Positions 23,240-35,139 of a stretch of DNA of 64,000 nt are shown here, piece after piece (position 1 is the stretch's first letter; each line of letters starts with the position of its first letter). The notes below the pieces were generated by a model. It worked only from the letters and a program-made list of their open reading frames with translations. It did not search any database and was not told the DNA's origin. The position numbers were made by a program, and so were the translations under genes. The stretch covers positions 36,801,083 to 36,865,082 of the forward strand of contig OZ026835.1 in assembly GCA_964023205.1 (NCBI GenBank). The letters run 5' to 3'. Source of the DNA: Lutraria lutraria. Its lineage: Eukaryota; Mollusca; Bivalvia; Venerida; Mactridae.

Positions 23240-26205
23240 TAGGACCTAAGTCCTGACTACCCCAATGATTAGATGTATGTAAGTGAGACATAAGTCTACA
23301 CTATCCCAATGATTAGATGTATGTAAGTGAGACATAAGTCTACACTATCCCAATGATTAGATGTATGTAAGTGAGACATAAGTCTACACTACCCCAATGA
23401 TTAGATGTATGTAAGTGAGACATAAGTCTACACTATCCCAATGATTAGATGTATGTAAGTGAGACATAAGTCTACACTACCCCAATGATTAGATGTATGC
23501 AAGTGAGACATAAGTCTACACTATCCCAATGATTAGATGTATGCAAGTGAGACATAAGTCTACACTATCCCAATGATTAGATGTATGTAAGTGAGACATA
23601 AGTCTACACTACCCCAATGATTAGATGTATGCAAGTGAGACATAAGTCTACACTACCCCAATGATTAGATGTATGTAAGTGAGACATAAGTCTACACTAC
23701 CCCAATGATTAGATGTATGCAAGTGAGACATAAGTCTATACTACCCCAATGATTAGATGTATGCAAGTGAGACATAAGTCTACACTACCCCAATGATTAG
23801 ATGTATGTAAGTGAGACATAAGTCTACACTACCCCAATGATTAGATGTATGTAAGTGAGACATAAGTCTACACTACCTCAATGATTAGATGTATGTAAGT
23901 GAGACATAAGTCTACACTACCCCAATGATTAGATGTATGTAAGTGAGACATAAGTCTACACTACCCCAATGATTAGATGTATGTAAGTGAGACATAAGTC
24001 TACACTACCTCAATGATTAGATATATGCAAGTGAGACATAAGTCTACACTACCCCAATGATTAGATGTATGTAAGTGAGACATAAGTCTACACTACCCCA
24101 ATGATTAGATGTATGTAAGTGAGACATAAGTCTACACTACCTCAATGATTAGATGTATGTAAGTTAGACATAAGTCTATACAATACCCTAATGTTTAGAT
24201 GTATGCAAGTGAGACGTAAGTCTATACAATACCCTAATGTTTAGATGTATGCAAGTGAGACGTAAGTCTATACAATACCCTAATGTTTAGATGTATGCAA
24301 GTGAGACGTAAGTCTATACACTACCTGAATAATTAGATGTATGCAAGTGAGACATAAGTCTATACACTACCCCAATGATTAGATGTATGCAAGTGAGACA
24401 TAAGTATATACTACCTGAATGATTCGATGTATGCAAGTGAGACACAAGTCTACACTACCTCCCAATGATTAGATGTATGCAAGTGAGACAAAAGTCTATA
24501 CACTACCCTAATGATTAGATGTTTGCAAGTGAGACATACGTATATACTACCTGAATGATTCGATGTATGCAAGTGGGATATAAGTCTATACTACCTCAAT
24601 GATTAGATGTATGCAAGTGAGACGTAAGTCTATACACTACCTGAATAATTAGATGTATGCAAGTGAGACATAAGTCTATACACTACCCCAATGATTAGAT
24701 GTATGCAAGTGAGACATAAGTATATACTACCTGAATGATTCGATGTATGCAAGTGAGACATAAGTCTACACTACCTCCCAATGATTAGATGTATGCAAGT
24801 GAGACAAAAGTCTATACACTACCCTAATGATTAGATGTTTGCAAGTGAGACATACGTATATACTACCTGAATGATTCGATGTATGCAAGTGGGATATAAG
24901 TCTATACTACCTCAATGATTAGATGTATGCAAGTGAGACGTAAGTCTATACTACCTCAATGATTAGATGTATGCAAGTGAGACGTAAGTCTATACACTAC
25001 CTGAATAATTAGATGTATGCAAGTGAGACGTAAGTCAAGTACCTCAATGATTAGATGTATGCAAGTGAGACGTAAGTCTATACACTACCTGAATGATTAG
25101 ATGTATGCAAGTGAGACGTAAGTCTATACACTACCTGAATAATTAGATGTATGCAAGTGGAACATAAGTCTAGTACCTCAATGATTAGATGTATGCAAGT
25201 GAGACGTAAGTCTATACACTACCTGAATAATTAGATGTATGCAAGTGAGACGTAAGTCTATACTACCTCAATGATTAGATGTATGCAAGTGAGACGTAAG
25301 TCTACACTACCTCAATGATTAGATGTATGCAAGTGAGACGTAAGTCTATACTACCTCAATGATTAGATGTATGCAAGTGAGACGTAAGTCTACACTACCT
25401 CAATGATTAGATGTATGCAAGTGAGACGTAAGTCTATACACTACCTGAATAATTAGATGTATGCAAGTGAGACGTAAGTCTACACTACCTCAATGATTAG
25501 ATGTATGCAAGTGAGACGTAAGTCTATACACTACCTGAATAATTAGATGTATGCAAGTGGGACATAAGTCTATACTACCTCAATGATTAGATGTATGCAA
25601 GTGAGACGTAAGTCTATACACTACCTGAATAATTAGATGTATGCAAGTGAGACGTAAGTCTACACTACCTCAATGATTAGATGTATGCAAGTGAGACGTA
25701 AGTCTATACACTACCTGAATAATTAGATGTATGCAAGTGAGACGTAAGTCTATACTACCTCAATGATTAGATGTATGCAAGTGAGACGTAAGTCTATACA
25801 CTACCTGAATAATTAGATGCATGCAAGTGAGACGTAAGTCTAGTACCTCAATGATTAGATGTATGCAAGTGAGACGTAAGTCTATACACTACCTGAATAA
25901 TTAGATGTATGCAAGTGAGACGTAAGTCTATACACTACCTGAATAATTAGATGTATGCAAGTGGGACATAAGTCTAGTACCTCAATGATTAGATGTATGC
26001 AAGTGAGACGTAAGTCTAGTACCTCAATGATTAGATGTATGCAAGTGGGACATAAGTCTAGTACCTCAATGATTAGATGTATGCAAGTGAGACGTAAGTC
26101 TATACACTACCTGAATAATTAGATGTATGCAAGTGAGACGTAAGTCTACACTACCCCAATGATTAGATGTATGCAAGTGAGACATAAGTCTACACTACAT
26201 GAAAG
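23240..26205. repeat. 44-bp satellite array, about 65 units, with higher-order structure
   Basis: The basic unit contains CAATGATTAGATGTATGTAA followed by GTGAGACATAAGTCTACACT. The period is 44 bp in the left block (for example 23305 to 23349). The left block, to about 24170, is very uniform. From about 24180 units alternate between CAATGATTAG and GAATAATTAG types, with GCAAGTGAGACGTAAGTC in place of GTAAGTGAGACATAAGTC, and period 44-48. A block beginning CTGAATAATT at 24325 repeats from 24641, giving a 316-bp higher-order repeat. There are no unique spacers, so this is not a CRISPR array. It has no protein-coding frame. Confidence 0.95.
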
Positions 26206-27212
26206 TTGAAGCGTAGCATGCAAGTGGTACATAAGTCTAGACTATCTATATGGTTGGGTGTATACCAGTGGGACCTAAGTCTACATTGCCTTGGTGGTTA
26301 AATTCATGGTCAAGAGAAATGTGTTTAAATCGTCTACACTACCTCAATGGTGAGGTTTTAGTCAGCACAGTCTGATTGTTCAATGATAGTCTAGCCTTAT
26401 ACAATGTACAAGTATTACAGTAAAGGTGAATGGAAACTAAGGGTATGTCAAACATGTGTACCATACGACTGAAGTAGGTACTTAGTTCTATAGATTGTGA
26501 CCCTTGAGGCGTGATATCATACAGTAACACTCATCAACATTTTACACTGAATACTATTTTCCATTTATTTATTGCTATGTGATGAATTTCGCCTTTTGTA
26601 AATTTTTCTGATGTAGTTCCCTGGCTCGAGGACATACACACCAAGTTTATATAACTTTCGTATACTATCATATAAATGAAGTTCAGCATATTATAAGGTA
26701 TGAATTAGCTACAAAGGATATCACATCGTGCAGTTACTAGGTGTGCATTTTTGCTAAAATTAAGGTGAAAGGAATCTATATGGCTAAAAAGGAATTACAA
26801 ATGTAGGTCTTAATACAATTGCTCATTTAAAATATGATTGATACGTTAGTTAGGGCTGTTTTATGCTCTTGAAAGCAAGTGGCAAGTAAAAAATGAGAGA
26901 ATGGATTTTTCGTTTCTAGGTCCAAAAAAGCATAGGGTTGTGGGGGAAATAGGGTAGGTCTATATAAAAATTCTTTAGGCCTAACTAAAGTTCAGCTTAT
27001 TATAGGGTATCACTTCATACAATCACCAGAAGTGAAAATGATCTAGCTATATGGTTAAGATGGACTAAGTATAAGCTAAATGGTATTATTTTTTTCACAG
27101 TGATTATAGTTGTGGCACAAGAATAATCAAGTACCAGTACAAAATGTATATCAAATTTGGTTAGAATTCAAATTGTATGTTATTTCATTTTAATAATGAA
27201 CTAAGGTTATGT
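26206..27212. other. Satellite edge and intergenic sequence with a repeat E fragment
   Basis: Degenerate satellite units continue to about 26350. Near 26860-26985 the blocks GCTCTTGAAAGCAAGTGG and GCATAGGGTTGTGGGGG resemble the interior of repeat E. No gene is supported; the 63-codon minus frame at 26339-26530 has no coding support. Confidence 0.5.
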
Positions 27213-27328
27213 TGATAGCCTATCTAGAACAATCAAAATATGGTAGCCTATCTTGAACAAACAAAATATGGTAGCCTATCTTGAACAAACAAAGTATGGT
27301 AGCCTACCTTGAACAATCAAGATATGGT
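27213..27328 (+). repeat. Four-copy ~28-bp tandem repeat
   Basis: Four units of about 28 bp share GGTAGCCTATCTTGAACAA with a short ACAAAATAT linker. They lie directly before a family A MITE. Confidence 0.85.
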
Positions 27329-27345
27329 ATCAAGGTACACATGTA

Positions 27346-27508
27346 CAGTCAAACTTGTTTTAGCAGTCACCTCTGATTAAAGGCCACCCTGTGAGTAAAA
27401 TTAATTATTTCCAAAACCATCATTGATTATTAAGCACAGAATGTTCTTAGAATAAAGGCCACAGCATGGCTTTATAACGGGTGGCCTTGGTTCACAGGTA
27501 TGACTGTA
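27346..27508 (-). mobile_element. MITE family A, copy 13
   Basis: Ends CAGTCAAACTTGTTTTAGC and TTCACAGGTATGACTG flanked by TA. The interior contains TTAGAATAAAGGCCACAG. Confidence 0.8.
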
Positions 27509-28800
27509 ATCTACGGTGACTAAGAGTTTCGCCTTTAGTTTTATCAAAATGTATGGCCTTGACTAGCTGTATAATAATTTTGTGTATCTTAAGTGTGCCA
27601 GTAATCTATCCATACACCTATGCACATACTGAGGTACAACCAGGGTGTTTTATAACAAACCACCTGTGTGTTAATCGTATTCATTTTACTGAATAGCAGG
27701 TTGTTCTTGATGCATACAAGCTGAAATAACTGCCAGATTAAATTCAATAACCAATTAATATATTCATTAAAAAAAGTTACAATATAGTATTTATTCTATT
27801 GAGTTGTCTGAGGTGATGTTGGCTGCAGGTGTTATGATACCATCCAATATTACAACACTTTAGTCAAGGTTATACACAGCTTAATGTGATATGAACACAG
27901 CCTTCTCTAGGTCATTATATCCCTCTAGGTCGATCAATTTTATAAATGAGGAGCTAAATTTAGCAACCTCCATTTAGGTCAGTGTGTTAAAACTGAATCT
28001 TATCTTAAATGGTTAATGCAAAGCTGAATGATGCTGCCTCCAATATTTGAAGCAAATTTTGAGTGGTTTGCAAACAAAGTTTATTAGTGTACTTGCTATT
28101 CAATGCAGAATGGGACTTTTTCTGCAATTTCCCAATTACAGATAACTCATACTGAACTCTAAAATAAATTACCCAAGAGTAACTTCCCTTGATACAGACA
28201 ATCACTCTACTGAATACTGCACTACAGGCATTGATGAGCAATAGATAATACTGATATAACACCAAGAAATATACAAACTTGTAAGTGTAACAATTGACAG
28301 TTTATTCTTTAAAATCAAACAGCATATAATTTTAATCACTAACAATTAACACTCATCTATGAAGAAACCTCTCTTCTGATAAAAGTACAGATTAAAATGC
28401 TGTTGTACTCAGATTACCACCAGAACATTTTCAGTTCTTTTTTGGAACATATATATAGCCACAAAGAATACAATAGTCTATTTCAGTTGTTATATGCTTT
28501 TTCAAGAAAACATTGCAGATAAATCAATGATTCAGATTTCTTTAAATTTTATCATTTTCACTTTCCACATTTTTTTAATGTGAAAAGAATAATGAATGAA
28601 AAGATCTTACTAAATTTACTTAACCCTTTACCTCACAGGAGTCAATATCAATTGCTAACTAGCAACCAAATCTAATTGTTAGCCATGGCTTCATTAACTT
28701 TTAATTGCTACTGTTCCAAGTTCGGACAATTTTTTCAAAATGCATCAAAATTCATGCATGCGGGAGTGAGTGATGGCTGTGGAAAATAAGATGCTTTATG
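27509..28800. other. Intergenic, nothing recognised
   Basis: No supported feature. The 86-codon minus-strand frame at 28005-28265 has no recognisable domain and no flanking splice signals that join it to a gene. Confidence 0.45.
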
Positions 28801-28922
28801 CAGGCCTATAGGAAGCGATTTCAGATGGGGGGGGGGGGGGGGGGGGTGTGTAGCCCCTTTTTATTACCGTAACAGCTGAATTATCAGCTCCCCACAGCGG
28901 CTCCCAATTTCCTATGGCCCTG
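28801..28922. mobile_element. Repeat K: poly-G inverted-repeat element, complete copy
   Basis: Ends CAGGCCTATAGGAA and TTCCTATGGCCCTG are 14-base inverted repeats. Inside lie ATTTCAGAT, a G run of roughly 20 bases and a T-rich segment. The left half matches 16418. Its size and ends fit a very small non-autonomous DNA element. Confidence 0.65.
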
Positions 28923-29612
28923 TAATGTCCTACCACAACTTAAGTTCAACCTTAAATGTCATTGACCTTATCAACAATCCTTTCAACAATCCTTTTCTTT
29001 GCATGTGCCAATTTCCTAGAATTCCATATATAATTCTATTTATAATTCCCACACCTTGATTACGATCATCATCGTGAAAAACAAATGCTGATGAAGTTTC
29101 CCATTTTTTAATATAAATTTCTGTATGAGAATAGTAGGAGAGGCAGGCAGTGACAAACACACTATGCACGTACACAAGTATCAGTAATTAATTGTTCTTG
29201 GGTACCTAAATATTATGACAAGCCCAGTTTGAGAGAATCATTACAGCTGCATTTAAGTTATTTTGTAATAGAAGTATTGCCAGAGAGGCCCTCGATCAAT
29301 AATCATCTTTGCTTTCAAGATTGTTTTTTCGCAACATAAAGCTTAATTACTACCACAGAACACAGATTTTTAGATTATTTCTCCCTTTCAGATATAATTA
29401 TATTCTACAAAATCACTTTGAGAAAATCTCCGTTAAATCTTTTGACATTGTAATTCTAATGTTGATTATGTAAAATTGATGATATTTTCACTGATACCCA
29501 AAACATCAGTAACAAATGGTATGTTGAAACGACTTTATGTTCAACATTTATCACAGTGTTTTACTCTCATCCTAAAAATAAATCATCATCCATTTCGTTA
29601 TCTGACTTGCGC
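28923..29612 (-). other. 3' flank and 3' untranslated region of ZNF593
   Basis: Sequence downstream (minus sense) of the ZNF593 stop codon. The last bases are presumably 3' UTR. No AATAAA is evident on the minus strand close to the stop, so the cleavage site is not placed. The 81-codon frame at 28930-29175 is unsupported. Confidence 0.4.
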
Positions 29613-32063
29613 TCATCCTAAATCATCCTCCATTTTGTCATCAGACTGAGTTTTTACTTCAATTTTCTTAGGTGCGACATATGAACCCATACCAGCAGCA
29701 CGATCTGCCTCTTTCTGTGTGTACGGCTCAATTTGTAAAGACTTTATTCTGAAAATAGAAAATAAAATATTCTTCAAACAGATTCATTTGAAGTAGATTT
29801 CTACATTTTAATACCCAAGTTCTCTAGTTATTACCTGGACAAGGTTTGAGTATGGAAGGACTGATCGACCGACATAATTAGGCAAAGCAATATACATGTA
29901 ATCCCTTTCCTACGAAAGGGGGCATAAAAAATATTTCATTTCAAATTCATTAGGCTAGATACATACATGAACATACATACAACATTAAATTCACTACAAT
30001 GGACATAACAGAAAGCAACTGGTCAGAATTAACTAGAGTTCCTTGTTGAAGCCCTAATGCAACAATACATATTATTATACCTCATGTGACTTATTTACTC
30101 TATAGTCTTATGTGACATCAGAGGGTGACAATCCGTAATGTTATGAATATCACATCCCACATAGGGTGATAGAACGTAATGATCACCTTTGACAAAGTAA
30201 TGTCAACCTCAGCTAACGCCTCGGTCGACATTACTTGTCTCGGGTGAACATTACATTCTATCACCCTATGTGGGATGTGATATTTATATAATATCATATC
30301 TAACGTTACTTAGAGAAAAAGACAAATATTTCAAAGGAGAAGGTGTACACTTTCTAGTTCTTTAGTTTAAACAAGTAAACAATCGTGAACATAACATGAT
30401 TTCAAGTGACTGGACATAAACAATACATACTAAATACGTAATGGGCACTGAATACACAATGGTGCATACAATTTAAATGATGACAACTATTTGATGACTA
30501 TACTGTAACAATGTGAGACATTATTATTTCTACTAGAAACATAAGAACAAAAATTACCTTCTTTTATGTGGTTTTCCTCTGAAATGTTCCTTTAGAGCTG
30601 TTTCATTGATGAAATATTTCCTACAAAAATATAAATAAAGCATACACAAAATTGATCAAACTGTGAATGAGAAAAGTAGATAGCTTCACTTAACATAAAT
30701 AAAAGATTTTCATCTATTAAGTATAACTTAAATAAATGCATTTTTATATAATTGAAAGAATGATTTAATTTAGTAGTTTAAGCTGTAAACTAAACAAGTG
30801 ACAGGAGTTGCTTATCCTTTGAGAAATGTAGGAGTTGCATATCAAAGTGTACGTCTCTATATATAACATGCGGGAAAAATAAACAAAGTTCCATATTGTG
30901 CAAATGACTGAATAACAAAACCTCGAAAATATTCACGGTTTCACTAAATGACAATAGTTCTGTGACAGTTTGATCAAAATCCCTTCACAAATGTTTGAGG
31001 AATTGTGCACAGTAGAGTATTTCGTTATTCATATGCACAAAATAAACAAAGGGCCATAAATGGTTAAAATCCTCCAAAAATGATTGAATCACACAAACTA
31101 GAATTTTTCTTTCATATTGGCTGCATTTGGCAGTCCAGTGACAAACGCATTTTCAACCTATAAACACAGGACTTTGATTTGACCCTTAAAATGGCATTTT
31201 GACTCCTGAAATTAGCAAACTAAAGCTTCTGACTCTTGAGAATTCGTACGAAAAGGTCGAATTTACTTCTACAGTAGCAGGAGATTTTGTTGACTCATCA
31301 AATTATTTTTATAATAATAATTTTTTACCCTCAACTTTTGATGTCCAAGGAACACCCTGTAGACAGCAGGGCTTGACACTAACTTTTTCAGGAGGTAGTC
31401 AGATGGAATACCAGCAAAGTAAATGAGGTAGTCCTTGCAGAATAGGTAGTCCTTATTTTAATATTATATAAAACGTGTTTTTCATTTCATTTCAATGCCT
31501 ATTGAGTGTACTTTATCAGAACACAAGATAAGTATGAAAGTCATATTTTCACGAGTGTTTTGAACAAAGTTATGCAGGTTACATCACATCAGATCTAACA
31601 AAAGTTTGTAAGCTATAATATTTAAACTACTTGAATTTATGGAATTCAGGTCCCCCAAATTTCAGATAGCCCGATGGGATACCCAGCTTGGAAACCTAGG
31701 TAGTCCTTGAAGACAATAAGTAGCCTCGGGCTAACGGACCACTGTTAGTGTCGAGCCCTGAACAGTAAGTATATTTTTCTATTTAGAAATTCGCCACTTC
31801 GTGTAAGTTTGTTTTTATTAATGAGCTTGTCTGCACAAACTCTATGCTATGATTAAATAATGAACTTACGCACAGTGAAGACAATAGAACTGACTAGCAC
31901 CAGGCTTGTCATAATCTATATCCTGTTGTAGAAGTTTCTGAGATTTGGCTGGTTTCATATCTTCATGAATTTCATCTAAATCCTTTGTTTTACGTTTAGT
32001 TCTGTACTTTTCTTTTAATGGTTTGTCACCCTTATGTTGCTTCTTCCTAGCATATCTACCCAT
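29613..32063 (-). CDS. ZNF593: Zinc finger protein 593 homologue (Bud20 family)
   Basis: Complete three-exon coding gene on the minus strand. Exon 1 is 32063-31870, exon 2 is 30620-30558, exon 3 is 29748-29613 including the stop. All junctions are GT-AG and the phases join cleanly to 393 nt, 130 residues plus stop. The protein starts [20 protein letters not shown] (basic tail), then [10 protein letters not shown], then one C2H2 finger with spacing C-x2-C-x12-H-x5-H split across exons 1 and 2 ([13 protein letters not shown]). It ends with [18 protein letters not shown] and an acidic tail. The DLDEIH and AAGMGSYV signatures and the ~130-residue length are those of human ZNF593. In yeast the homologue Bud20 is a nucleo-cytoplasmic shuttling factor that helps export the pre-60S ribosomal subunit; the same role is inferred here. 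Intron 2 carries a foldback element and intron 1 a TIR element. The identification is firm. Confidence 0.95.
29835..29935 (-). repeat. Dispersed repeat F, inverted partial copy
   Basis: In plus orientation it ends CCTACGAAAGGGGGCATAAA, the reverse complement of the repeat F opening. It also contains TGGACAAGGTTTGAG and CTGATCGACCGAC, reversed relatives of the repeat interior. It sits in ZNF593 intron 2, just upstream (minus sense) of exon 3. Confidence 0.5.
30146..30284. repeat. Foldback hairpin element in ZNF593 intron
   Basis: Left arm 30146-30181 (AATATCACATCCCACATAGG, then GTGATAGAACGTAATG) pairs with right arm 30249-30284 (CATTACATTCTATCACCCTA, then TGTGGGATGTGATATT) with very few mismatches. 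The spacer holds a second nested pair (AAGTAATGTC and GACATTACTT). The whole 139 bp can fold into one long hairpin. An AATGTTATGAATATCACATC block just outside suggests an insertion, but no clear target duplication was identified. Confidence 0.85.
31369..31763. mobile_element. Inverted-repeat DNA element, family I, copy 1
   Basis: Ends CAGGGCTTGACACTAAC and GTTAGTGTCGAGCCCTG are 17-base inverted repeats. Just inside, GGTAGTCAGATGG and GGTAGTCCTTG are repeated. It lies in intron 1 of ZNF593. The 75-codon frame at 31199-31426 runs into the left end and is not a gene. A larger relative with the same TTGACACTAAC end is at 53897-55110. Confidence 0.75.
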
Positions 32064-32918
32064 TGTGGAGTATCCCAGAAATCTGTGAAGCAGAAATACA
32101 TAAGATATTAATACTGTAGAATTGTGTTTAGAATTGAAAATAAACATGGAAAAACATTTAATAATGAAAATATAAAATATGGAAACCATCAATGACATAT
32201 TGAAGTTATTGTTGGACATTGTTGTTTAAATTAATTTTGATATTAATATTATGATGCATTATTTTGACCACTGGAGTTAGCATAAGTTCAGGTGAGAATT
32301 ATAGATACTTGTTACATTTAATTATTAACTTTTGATAAAAACTCATTTCAGTTATGTACTTTCAGTAATTATAGAACAATGCCACTTCTTTATGATGCAT
32401 ATAGCAAAAAATGTCAGACGGCCATTTTGTCACAAATTCGAATTACCTTAACCTGTCATGTATAATTTCTACGTAATGATAATTATATTTATAAATAGTA
32501 GGTTTCGTCGATAACTTTCCGTATTACAGGGGTCAATAGTCTAGTACAACTGCATCGTAAAGTATTGGTGTCCAAAAGTGATATTAATTGACATTTCAAC
32601 AGGAACTTGGAATTTATGATTCTAACACAGTTGAAAGTCAACTAGGTAGACAAAACAACTTACTGAACAAAGGCAACATTTTTTTAATTCTTTGATTATG
32701 AAGTCATCATAAAACTGGTTAATTAACAATAAATTCAATTTGAGGTAAATCAGTAAATGTGTCCGAAAGTGACTATCCGAAATGTGCTTAATATAATAAA
32801 CACAGCACACAAATCTTAATTTCTGAACAATACGTAACTCAATGATAATCGTAATCCTAGTCACACAAATTTCGATGTCTAAACAAGCGATATTTTACGA
32901 ACAACATTATATCTTACC
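32064..32918 (-). other. ZNF593 5' untranslated region and 5' intron
   Basis: On the minus strand a good acceptor (CTGCTTCACAG) ends at 32091, giving a short 5' UTR segment 32090-32064 before the ATG. A donor GTAAGATA follows a possible non-coding first exon ending at 32918. The intron between would be about 820 bp and holds nothing else recognised. The split is inferred from splice signals only. Confidence 0.5.
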
Positions 32919-32964
32919 TGATAGGCACAAAGAAAAAATAAACAATTTACACGTGCTGGCGTAA

Positions 32965-33150
32965 TCTTCAGTTGGTTCTCGTTCTGCAAGTCACTAAACG
33001 AAGATCGGCAACGGGAACCAGTTTAGCATAATCGCAATCCAGAGTTACCGTTCCTACTCGATATCTTCCAGGGGCGTAAAAGGACAACTAAACTGGTTCC
33101 CGTTCCATGATGCAGTGCACACACAAGTCAACGGGAACCAGTTTAGGACA
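32965..33150. promoter_or_regulatory. ZNF593 promoter region with inverted repeats AACGGGAACCAGTTTA
   Basis: A perfect 16-base inverted repeat is present: TAAACTGGTTCCCGTT at 33089-33104 and AACGGGAACCAGTTTA at 33130-33145, with a 25-base spacer containing CCATGATGCAGT. A further AACGGGAACCAGTTTA is at 33010-33025, paired with a decayed arm near 32973 (TTGGTTCTCGTT). It lies immediately upstream of the inferred first exon of ZNF593. The same hairpin recurs before the coiled-coil gene at 53293-53343. It may be either a promoter element or a small mobile element. Confidence 0.5.
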
Positions 33151-33390
33151 ACTGTCTGACAGTGTGATCACGAGGTTGTCGCTCTTTACAGATTACCTGA
33201 GCTGTTGAGTAGACATGAGTTGTGTGTTGAAATTACTGAAAGTTCGCTCGAGTACTGTGATTTCGGTTTAAAATGAATACCATACTTGAATATAATGATA
33301 GGATTTATCAGGTCTTTGAGAATATTTGTACTATATAGTTCGAATGAGACAATTTAATATACAATTAAGTTCCCTATGCAATCTGAGATA

Positions 33391-33573
33391 CAGTATACAT
33401 CCTCTGCAGAGCAGCGCTCTATATATTGCTCATCTACCTACGTTCAACAACAGCATGAGCGTTTCCCACTGCACGATTTGACCTCTCTATCTAGGGTAAT
33501 GTTCAACCTCTCTACAACAACATAATTTTGCTACTCCCGAACGGTGTTACTTCGGAGAGGTTGTATTCAGTGT
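33391..33573 (+). mobile_element. MITE family B, copy 6
   Basis: The left end is CAGTATACATCCTCTGCAGA. The right end is ACTTCGGAGAGGTTGTATTC followed by AGTGTA. The interior TTTCCCACTGCACGATTTG and TTTTGCTACTCCCGAACGG match the family. Confidence 0.75.
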
Positions 33574-34079
33574 ATATTGACGAATACGAGCATTGTTAAC
33601 CAAAAATGTTAACTACAATTAAATTTAACATAAGGATATTATAAATTAAAGAGGTTCTCATGCACGAATTATGTCACAGTTGAAACCATTTTAATCAAAA
33701 TCCAAATAGTTTATATGTTTACTTAAACCAAAGCTATGCAAAAAGTTTTGCGTGATTTCGTTCGTATGAAATTAAAAGCTATTAAAATTAATACCAGCGT
33801 TTAATAGATTACTGAGTATATGCGTTATTAATTTTGTTTAATTAGTTGATTAAGTTAACACAGTGTCTTCAAACAAATACACGTACTAACAAATCGAAAT
33901 TATACATTATTATGACGTATACATACATGTATATCCGATCTAAAATGTAACCTTTTTGTTGATTTTTTTTCTTTTAATGCCAGAAAATAGTCAATACCCT
34001 ATTTTTGGCACCGCCCTAACGTTTCCTACAATCCTAAGTACGAATATGTTTTATTTGAGTTAAATGCCCCCTTTCAACA

Positions 34080-34275
34080 GTCAGAGTCAAATAAGGCGAA
34101 AGTTCAGCTAACCATCGTTCCTGATAAGAACAAGTACTAGATTCCCATCCTCCGTAAGCAACTGCCTGCTTTCGCACATAAAAACACATTGTTGGTAGCG
34201 GGACTGAATTATTGAGAGGTTACAGTGATTTGAAGTCAGCGACCTTAACCACTCGATCACGGAGTCGAGTGAAAG
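34080..34275 (-). mobile_element. Bivalve-type tRNA-derived SINE, copy 2
   Basis: Read on the minus strand from about 34265: GTGATCGAGTGGTTAAGG, then GTCGCTGACTTCAAATC, then CAGGCAGTTGCTTACGGAGG, the same order as the SINE at 14815. Divergence between the copies is moderate. The 92-codon minus frame at 34220-34498 crosses its head and is not a gene. Confidence 0.75.
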
Positions 34276-34369
34276 TATAAATCAGTCCCGGCTTAAAATT
34301 ATGGAAGGAATTTGTACACAACTTGAGAAGGAAAGAAAACGTGAGTGACCTATAAAATTTATATGTACC

Positions 34370-34500
34370 ACATTTTCGGAAGCTGAACGATAGTTCTGTT
34401 TCTAACGTCGACCGCCACTCGCTCGGCGTGCATGAATTTTGATGAGGACGCTTTCTACATCCGGTTCCCGTTCCATGTTGCGCAGTGCTAGTCTGCACAT
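34370..34500 (+). repeat. Dispersed repeat D, copy 2, with a GGTTCCCGTTCCATG block
   Basis: AGCTGAACGATAGTTCTG, CCACTCGCTCGGCGTGCATG and TTTCTACATCC match repeat D. It is followed by CGGTTCCCGTTCCATGTTGC, a relative of the hairpin arm found at 33091 and 53295. This joins repeat D and the hairpin sequence in one place. Confidence 0.55.
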
Positions 34501-35139
34501 CTAGGTTTAGCTTCCTTGAGTACTTTTATTACTTGGATCACTTTTTAGCCTAATCGACACTTTGTCACAATCATTTCAATTCAATGTCCAAGAATGGTAT
34601 ACTTTCGATTAAATGAGCAAAAACAAGTTCCCTAAGGCAATTAGTTGAGTTCGTGGGTTCGAAACCTAGAGTCTGCACATGCCTCTCGATCTAGTCTTCC
34701 CTGACGGCTTTACTGATGACCGTTTGTTTAATGTTTTTCGCTTTCCAATACTGCTTATATGTTATGATACGTAGGAATTGGCAGTTAATTGATTTACTTG
34801 CAGAGATCAAAGTTAATACATACTAGGGTAGAATCCACGAAAATTGGTTAGGTTACTGTACATGTAATTGCAAAGTTATTTGCCTTCTCGTTCATTGTAT
34901 CAATCTTTCTTTCGTGCAGTATAAAATGCATTAACTTGACTAAAATAACGTTCAAATGTTGTAACCGCGTTGTCATTTTCTTTTTCAATTAAAACGAATT
35001 CAACATTTCACAATGATAACAATAAATTAAATGTCAATAGACAGTTTAGCCTGTTGATGCCCCCAAAACACTACGTTATCCTTACGCAAACAATAAACTG
35101 CGTATTCGGTATCAATACGTTTAGGCATGCTGCCCATCA

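Noticed and set aside
23240..26205. CRISPR-like regular repeat array
   Set aside because: Repeats of 44 bp are adjacent with no unique spacers, and the context is eukaryotic; this is a satellite.
31199..31426. 75-codon frame in the ZNF593 intron
   Set aside because: It runs across the left end of an inverted-repeat element and lacks coding character.
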